A DNA stretch of 64,000 bases from Saprospira grandis (lineage in GTDB: Bacteria; Bacteroidota; Bacteroidia; Chitinophagales; Saprospiraceae). The stretch's first letter is position 1. The number at the start of each line of letters is the position of its first letter. Position numbers and translations under genes: made by a program. The notes below the pieces were generated by a model. It saw only the letters and a program-made list of their open reading frames with translations. It did no database searches and was not told where the DNA came from. The stretch lies in the NCBI RefSeq assembly GCF_027594745.1, contig NZ_CP110854.1, positions 3,861,501-3,925,500 on the forward strand, in the 5' to 3' direction. Positions 58,985 to 64,000 of the stretch are shown piece by piece.

Positions 58985-60673
58985 TTACAAATCTAAGCGT
59001 TTCTTTTGTTCTTGCATCCATTTTTTGACTTGGCTGCGGACAATCTCTAGATGTGCGTCTGAGATCTCCTTCATAATTTTCTTATTGTTCTCTACTTCTA
59101 CATCTTTGCGGCTAAGGTTGACCGCTGCTTTAAGGCTAATTGCATCTTTTTGTTCTTGTGCTTGCAGTAGTTCTTCTCGGCTACTTAGGTAGCTTTGGGT
59201 ACGCAGTTGTTTTTCACTTTCTTTGAGTACTTCTTCATCTAGTTTGCGGAGTAATTCAGCTTGATGTTTGAGGCTAGACTTTCGTTCTTCATGTAGCAGA
59301 TGGACCTCTTCTTCTCTAAATTTCTTTTCTAGTTGAAGCAAGGCCAGTTTATCTTCAATAACCTGGTTAAAGTTTTCGGATTGAACGCTTAGTTTTTCGG
59401 CATGGGCCTTTAGGAGTCGGTCGTATTGGCCAAAAGGAATAAGCGTTTTTACTAGGACGGGGGCCAATTCTAGGGCGATAAATAAGAGCATAATAAAGTT
59501 GCTCACTAGTTCCATGTAGGGGTCTTCTTCCCGAACATCTTCTAGGGCCTTGATTTGCTGGCTGAGTGTTGGTTGGTCGTCAATAGCTTGTAATTGATTA
59601 TTTCTGTTTTTGCTTTTTTCTTGAAAGCCTTTTATCTCGGCTTTTTTTTCAAGGATTTCCTTATCGAGTAGTTCTTTTTTAGTTAGGAATTTATTGTTGT
59701 GCTCTTTTTCTAGGGTTTGAATCTGCTCAGTGGTTTTATTGTACTTATTGTCTTGATCTATTTCGATAGCGTTTCTTCTATTTATAAGTTGTCGGATTTG
59801 TCTATTAAGGTCAGCTCTTCGGCTTCTATTTTCATCTGTGTAGCCCAATTGGTTACGTGCATATTCTGTATAGCGTATTTGGGTATTGACCTGATTGATT
59901 TGTTTTTCGAAGTATTTTGTTACTTCCTCTCTTTCGGTTCTGAGTTTAGGGAGAATAGGGGGCTCATTGGCCAGCATAGAATCTAGAATAGCTTGGCTTT
60001 TTGCTTCGAGCTTGGCTAGGTCGGCAATACCTTCTGCTTCTGATTGCTTGAGTTTTTGTTTGCGTTCAGCGGCTTTTTTATCAGCTTGTTCTAGCAGTTG
60101 GGCATTGATGGGGTTGCGGAAAATATAGATTTCTAGGGGTTTGGTAATGACCAAAGATATAATGAGGGTGAGTCCGATTCGGACAAGAAAGTTAAGGTTG
60201 AGCACTTGGCAAAGAATGGCGGGGAGTCTAAGTTCTTTATTCAAGAAAGCAATGCGCCAACCTTTTTCTAGGGGTTTGGTAGAGGTAACAATGAGTCGAT
60301 CGAGGTTGAAGATAAGAATAGCCCAAATTAGGCCGCCTAAAAAAGTGATCCAAGAGCTGCCGCCAGCATTGATTCGTCCGATGGCAAAAGAGCCCGAAAC
60401 GAAGGCTAAAACAGCCACCATAAAAACAGCTATGCCAATACCTAAGTAGCGTTCCCATTCATTTCTTGAGCATTGTTTTAGTACTGCTTTATCTACCCCT
60501 GCGCACCAAGTAAAAAAGTTATAGAATCCATTGATAAAGGGATTACTACTAAATGGAGGGGGGGGAGTTTTAGGGTTGTTTTGTCCTGTAGTATGCAGGG
60601 CATTAAGGAGTTGCTGCTGTTGTTGTTGTAGCTTATTGGCCGAGAAATCTAGTGGTTTATTGTTCTTGTTCAT
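58985..60673 (-). CDS. DUF4407 domain membrane protein with long coiled coil
   Basis: 562 residues. A Gln-rich N-terminus, then membrane helices at about 78-98 (GIAVFMVAVLAFVSGSFAIG), 107-124 and 164-180, with the DUF4407 phrase LIWAILIFNLDRLIVTSTKP between them, a long charged helical region (190-390, KKAAERKQKLKQSEAEG), a fourth membrane helix (about 395-415) and a second coiled coil to the end. The large soluble helical part probably faces one compartment as a coiled-coil hairpin. Molecular function of the family is not known. Last gene of a three-gene operon; its start overlaps the previous gene by 17 bases. Confidence 0.88.
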   Translation of the reverse strand: MNKNNKPLDFSANKLQQQQQQLLNALHTTGQNNPKTPPPPFSSNPFINGFYNFFTWCAGVDKAVLKQCSRNEWERYLGIGIAVFMVAVLAFVSGSFAIGRINAGGSSWITFLGGLIWAILIFNLDRLIVTSTKPLEKGWRIAFLNKELRLPAILCQVLNLNFLVRIGLTLIISLVITKPLEIYIFRNPINAQLLEQADKKAAERKQKLKQSEAEGIADLAKLEAKSQAILDSMLANEPPILPKLRTEREEVTKYFEKQINQVNTQIRYTEYARNQLGYTDENRSRRADLNRQIRQLINRRNAIEIDQDNKYNKTTEQIQTLEKEHNNKFLTKKELLDKEILEKKAEIKGFQEKSKNRNNQLQAIDDQPTLSQQIKALEDVREEDPYMELVSNFIMLLFIALELAPVLVKTLIPFGQYDRLLKAHAEKLSVQSENFNQVIEDKLALLQLEKKFREEEVHLLHEERKSSLKHQAELLRKLDEEVLKESEKQLRTQSYLSSREELLQAQEQKDAISLKAAVNLSRKDVEVENNKKIMKEISDAHLEIVRSQVKKWMQEQKKRLDL

Positions 60674-62234
60674 CTTGTTGCTCTTTGTCGAGGTTTAAAA
60701 TTTGCTTTAGTCCTTCAGGTAATTGCCCCCATTCGGGCATTTGGGGTAATTCTAGTGTATTAAAATCTGGTTCAAACTGCGCTGTATTTGGAAAACTAGG
60801 CGCTACTAGTTCCTCCCAGTTTCCAGGAGGGCCTAATAAAGGCGACTGGGGTAGAGGAAGCTCAGATTTTATTCTGCTATTTAGTTTATCTAGCAGCTTT
60901 TTTTCTTCAGAAAGTGTGTTTCCCTGATGTCGTTCTTCAAAATGACTTTTTGTTTCCCCAAAGCTAAAGGCTTTCATTTCAGGGAGTCGCAATGCGGTTT
61001 TATAGCCTTGTAGCTGGAAGTCTGCGGGAATGGAGGTTTCGCTAAACTTAAAAAGCACAAAGGAGCTAATATTATCGGGGTAAGGAATAATGTGTTCCTG
61101 AAATTTAGGTTTAGGAACAGGCTGCAACTCAAAACGATATCGTTTCTTTAGCCCTAAGGGACTTTCTGCTACGATATAATAATGCTTGCTTTTTTCTGGG
61201 TGCAAGACAAATCTGCCCCAATGCTTACTGCTTTCTGCCAATAAGTGATTTGACTCTGTTTGGTAGAGTTTTACGGCCTTAATTCCTTCTCCAATCCAGT
61301 TGACCAAAAAGTGAAAGCCTAAGGGAATTACAAAGTGCCGAGGACTAACTTCTAAGGCGGCCTCTTTTCCTCCTCCTATATCTTGGTTTTGCATGCTAAA
61401 GCTCAAGGAGAGAGAAGGTCTAGCTAAAACCTTTAGCTCTAGCTGAGCAAGTATTTCTCCCCCCTCTTCTAGGGTAACTACTACATTTTGCTGCAGATTT
61501 TCAAGTAGTAAGCTATACTCAAAATCATTAGCTGTGAGTACTTTTAGCTCTTCCACTTTGTCTTCCGACTGCTCTGCTTTGTTCAAATATAAAGAGCGAC
61601 TCTTATAGAGCTTAATACTGCGTAGGGCATATTGCTCTGGCCAATACCAATATAGCCGAACCGATTCGCCAATATATAGCTGTTTGCGGTCTGCTTTAAA
61701 GTAGCCCTCAAAAGAACGCTCTTCTGCAGGGCGCTCATTTGGTAGAATTGCCTTAGTATATCGCCTTAAGGATTTGAAGAGCGCAAAGTAGTCCTCTACT
61801 ATAGACTGATCGTTAATCAAAAGCGCACTCTCTTGTTTAACGACTTCTAAATGATTAGACAAATCGCCTATAAATAGCTGCTTAAGGTCCAAAATGAGAA
61901 AGTTATGTGCTAAGGCTCCCTTTTCTCTATGTAAGTTTAGTTGATACTCGCCTAGATAGCCGCCCAACTCCCAAAATTTGTATAAAAATTCAGCCTCTTC
62001 AGCTTCTTCTTCTACCCATTCTAGATCTTCTTGGCCCAGATAAATTGGCCGGTCCTGAAAAAAAGAAGCATCAGGCAAGACAACCTCTACATAACATTCT
62101 CGCTCAAGGGCATCAAGTAACGCCTCTTGCAAATTAGGCGTTTGCAGATTACCTATGACCAAAAGAACAGCATCCTGGGCTTTTGCAATTTCTGCCACTA
62201 AAGCAGCCTCTGTCTGATTAAAAAATGCCTTCAT
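60657..62234 (-). CDS. Protein with degenerate PLD-like N-terminal domain, middle gene of unknown operon
   Basis: 525 residues. Residues 1-165 look like one phospholipase-D-type half: AKAQDAVLLVIGNLQTPNL, LDALERECYVEVVLPDASF, and LAHNFLILDLKQLFIGDLSN. The last phrase has the shape of an HKD motif (His110, Asp116), but the lysine seems to be deleted, so enzymatic activity is doubtful. Residues about 170-400 look like beta domains (YFKADRKQLYIGESVRLYWYW, KHYYIVAESPLGLKKRYRF), and the C-terminal 100 residues are proline- and charge-rich. No signal peptide. Its start lies 2 bases after the upstream gene's stop. Function unknown. Confidence 0.65.
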   Translation of the reverse strand: MKAFFNQTEAALVAEIAKAQDAVLLVIGNLQTPNLQEALLDALERECYVEVVLPDASFFQDRPIYLGQEDLEWVEEEAEEAEFLYKFWELGGYLGEYQLNLHREKGALAHNFLILDLKQLFIGDLSNHLEVVKQESALLINDQSIVEDYFALFKSLRRYTKAILPNERPAEERSFEGYFKADRKQLYIGESVRLYWYWPEQYALRSIKLYKSRSLYLNKAEQSEDKVEELKVLTANDFEYSLLLENLQQNVVVTLEEGGEILAQLELKVLARPSLSLSFSMQNQDIGGGKEAALEVSPRHFVIPLGFHFLVNWIGEGIKAVKLYQTESNHLLAESSKHWGRFVLHPEKSKHYYIVAESPLGLKKRYRFELQPVPKPKFQEHIIPYPDNISSFVLFKFSETSIPADFQLQGYKTALRLPEMKAFSFGETKSHFEERHQGNTLSEEKKLLDKLNSRIKSELPLPQSPLLGPPGNWEELVAPSFPNTAQFEPDFNTLELPQMPEWGQLPEGLKQILNLDKEQQDEQEQ

Positions 62235-62236
62235 GT

Positions 62237-63610
62237 TTAATGCTTAAGTAAATAATCTAGAAAACCAAGGAGTAGGATGAGCACAATGTAAATCAAAATA
62301 GCCATTGCTGGAGATAGAAAGGCTTCGGTCTTGGGGACCTGGGGCTTCGGTTCTCGGGGCTTCTCTTTTGAAGGTTTTTTTTCTGTACCCGAGGGCTTTG
62401 TCTCTTCACTGATAAGGGGACCTATCGGCTCTGCTTGTTCTACCCATACCTCTTGCAATGAAATAATCCGCTCTGTCATGCCGCCCGCATGCCAGACTCT
62501 AATCCTAACTTTATAATTTGCCCCAATTAGGCTTAATCTTAATGTAAAACTAAACTTATTTGCTTGCTTCTTGGCCAATAAAGAGGAAGGGTAGGGGGCT
62601 ATGATATCTACCATAAGCTGACGAATTGTAGTCGCCGCTGATGAGGAGTTACTTAGAAGCCGTCCCTGAAAAAAAACTGACTTCCCCAGCAGAAGCTCTT
62701 GCTTACTTAGAGGAAGATTTGGTCGGTCAATAAGTATACGGTATACCGCTTCGGGATCTAGGCGGGGAGAAGTAGAGTATCCTCCCCCTCCAGTACCTCC
62801 TTTGCCTACAGGATTAGTCGGTAAATCCTTAATCAAAATTTCTTTGTAAATCTGGACCTTCCCATTGTAGTTACGCCCCTTGACCAAAAAATAATGTCGC
62901 CCCTTAGGAAGCCGAATGCTCAAACTGGCTTCTCCATGCTTCTTCTTTTGGGCGCTAAAGTTTAAGGGGATCGCTTTTTGCAAATTCTGGTTGTAAAACT
63001 GAATATTTTGAGCTGCTATGTTTCTATAGCCAAGCCTAAAATTAACAACCACATGAGAACTACCTCGCTTCAAGCTAAACAGCTCAGTCTTTGGGAATAT
63101 CCAGAATAATTCCGCATACAAAATAGGGGGGTCTTCCGCCAAGTACCAGCGGTATAATGCCAATAATAAAAAGATTCGCTCATGGGGCGCTAGCTGCCGA
63201 CTAATAATTTTTGACCAAATACTAATAGGCTCTAGATAAAGTAAAAAGCTAGAAAAAATTTGCCCAACCTGCTCCGCATAGCCTAATAGGTCTTCTTCTT
63301 CTTGACCTAAAACGCTGGCTAGAATATCTTCTATAGATATAGTGCTGAGTTTGGACCGAAAACGCTTGGGCAAAGGAGCCTCATAGATAATGCTATCAGC
63401 AGTTATGCCCCGCTCTTCAACAAGCTGAGCCAGCTGTAGACTAAAACTCGGATAACTCCAGTTCGTATCAGCACTTAAGGGTTGATCTAGGTCTATCTGC
63501 CGCCGCATTTCTTCTATCCATAGAAGCCTTAAATCACGATCTTCAGCAGCAGCTAGATAGTACCTTTGATCCGATTTCTCCGCCAAGAGAAATAAAAAGT
63601 TAGAGGACAT
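62237..63610 (-). CDS. Hypothetical protein with C-terminal membrane anchor, first gene of unknown operon
   Basis: 457 residues. The first 160 are mainly helical (LWIEEMRRQIDLDQPLSAD, ILASVLGQEEEDLLGYAEQVG), residues 165-400 are beta-rich with a glycine loop (GKGGTGGGGYS), then a Pro/Lys/Glu-rich linker (KPSGTEKKPSKEKPREPKP), and one membrane helix at the end (MAILIYIVLILLLGFLDYLL). A tail-anchored layout would put the main part in the cytoplasm. I do not recognise a family. Two genes follow at 2 bases and with a 17-base overlap, so the three products very likely act together. Confidence 0.7.
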   Translation of the reverse strand: MSSNFLFLLAEKSDQRYYLAAAEDRDLRLLWIEEMRRQIDLDQPLSADTNWSYPSFSLQLAQLVEERGITADSIIYEAPLPKRFRSKLSTISIEDILASVLGQEEEDLLGYAEQVGQIFSSFLLYLEPISIWSKIISRQLAPHERIFLLLALYRWYLAEDPPILYAELFWIFPKTELFSLKRGSSHVVVNFRLGYRNIAAQNIQFYNQNLQKAIPLNFSAQKKKHGEASLSIRLPKGRHYFLVKGRNYNGKVQIYKEILIKDLPTNPVGKGGTGGGGYSTSPRLDPEAVYRILIDRPNLPLSKQELLLGKSVFFQGRLLSNSSSAATTIRQLMVDIIAPYPSSLLAKKQANKFSFTLRLSLIGANYKVRIRVWHAGGMTERIISLQEVWVEQAEPIGPLISEETKPSGTEKKPSKEKPREPKPQVPKTEAFLSPAMAILIYIVLILLLGFLDYLLKH

Positions 63611-63712
63611 AGGTCTTTGTGTTTAGGCCATAAAATTAAGATAATTTTACAAACTCATTTAAAATCACTAGCCCTAACTTAATTTACGTTCCTTTTTAAT
63701 ATCTATTTTTCT

Positions 63713-63839
63713 GGGGCCCGCGGCCAGCAAAGCTGGCCGCCGCTATGCTGCGGGGCTCACAGGGATGTTCGGCCCTTCGCTTTTCGCTGCGCTCAAAGCT
63801 CGGTCTGGCCTACGGCCACCCGCTCCGCAGCGCTGGGCC
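63713..63839 (+). repeat. GC-rich intergenic element, copy 22
   Basis: GGGGCCCGCGGCC, nested GGCCAGCAAAGCTGGCC, GCTATGCTGCGGGGCTCACAGG, GTTCGGCCCTTCG, variable CTTTTCGCTGCGCTCAAAG, CTCGGTCTGGCC, GGCCACCC and CCGCAGCGCTGGGCC. It lies upstream of the three-gene operon. Confidence 0.87.
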
Positions 63840-64000
63840 GATTGGCCTTCGGCCATGGCGGCAAAGCCGCCATCTGCAGCCTAAAGGCCGCAGCCATTCT
63901 TGTTGGGCTATCATCTTTCTCGCCGCAGTGGCTTAAAAGCCCCTGCTCCATTGGAGAAAGGTCGCAGCCATCCGATTTTCAGGACCTGCGGCTTTTAAGC
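63840..64000. other. Non-coding tail of the window with short hairpins
   Basis: Only short palindromes are seen: GGCCTTCGGCC, GGCGGCAAAGCCGCC, and TGGCTTAAAAGCC with its partner GGCTTTTAAGC at the very end. No credible coding frame; a short frame reading out of copy 22 looks spurious. Confidence 0.6.

Noticed and set aside
1..64000. tRNA, rRNA or riboswitch genes
   Set aside because: I looked for cloverleaf arms, the GGTTCGAATCC-type T-arm and known riboswitch cores in the gaps and found none; a covariance search would be decisive.

Overview
The window reads as a chromosome segment of a Bacteroidota bacterium, most likely a Saprospira-like member of the Saprospiraceae. The lineage is an inference. 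It rests on the lack of obvious Shine-Dalgarno sequences, several TAnnTTTG (-7 type) promoter motifs, families typical of the phylum (DUF4836-like, DUF2461, DUF4407, GbsR/MarR, OmpA with an N-terminal ligand-type domain, short TonB-C proteins), and a very high load of GC-rich intergenic repeats. I saw no rRNA, tRNA, transposase, phage gene or CRISPR array.

Region by region. 1-4.2 kb: end of a DUF4836-like gene, a polysaccharide flippase, dut and a sugar nucleotidyltransferase. 4.3-6.7 kb: a secreted LRR protein. 6.7-10.3 kb: an OxyR-type regulator divergent from a Prx6-type peroxiredoxin, followed by a persulfide dioxygenase-rhodanese fusion; the promoter region is tandemly duplicated. 10.4-17.8 kb: CHAT peptidase, CDF cation exporter, DEAD-box helicase, an LRR protein carrying a BRCT-like domain, and a protoglobin-STAS sensor. 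18.1-25.9 kb: two LURP-one-like paralogues, a thioredoxin-fold protein with a membrane-bound spermidine-synthase-like enzyme, three tandem TonB-C paralogues and a TIR-like/TPR/SDR fusion. 26-30.6 kb: a module with a YegI-type kinase gene (frameshifted), a coiled-coil membrane protein and a small HTH-like protein, flanked by direct repeats and followed by a 360-bp tandem duplication. 30.8-41.6 kb: OmpA protein, nadD, catalase divergent from a second OxyR, DUF2461, a KirBac channel, a DEAD-box helicase and dapB. 42-50.4 kb: an M48 protease pair, PlsC-type acyltransferase, GbsR-type regulator, an NAD-dependent epimerase, and yicC-gmk-apaG. 50.4-58.9 kb: a repeat-rich accessory island with two adjoining 42-bp minisatellites and a complete type I restriction-modification operon (hsdM-hsdS-hsdR) bracketed by 228-bp direct repeats. 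58.9-63.6 kb: an overlapping three-gene operon of unknown function (TM-tailed protein, degenerate PLD-like protein, DUF4407 membrane coiled-coil protein).

Functional themes. Peroxide and sulfur stress: two OxyR paralogues, each divergent from a peroxide-removing enzyme, plus the persulfide dioxygenase. Envelope and signalling: LRR, OmpA, TonB-C, M48 and KirBac proteins. Defence or conflict-like genes: type I RM, CHAT, TIR-like fusion, YegI-like kinase, and the unknown three-gene operon beside the RM locus.

The strongest candidates for something undescribed are: (1) a family of 22 GC-rich intergenic elements of about 110-210 bp, with conserved blocks around an interchangeable palindrome; (2) composite direct repeats bracketing both accessory modules; (3) the DUF4407/PLD-like/TM operon; and (4) the TIR-like-TPR-SDR and LRR-BRCT fusions. 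Many reading frames run through the GC elements without a stop, so several N-termini were placed at internal starts. All calls were made by eye; no homology search was run.
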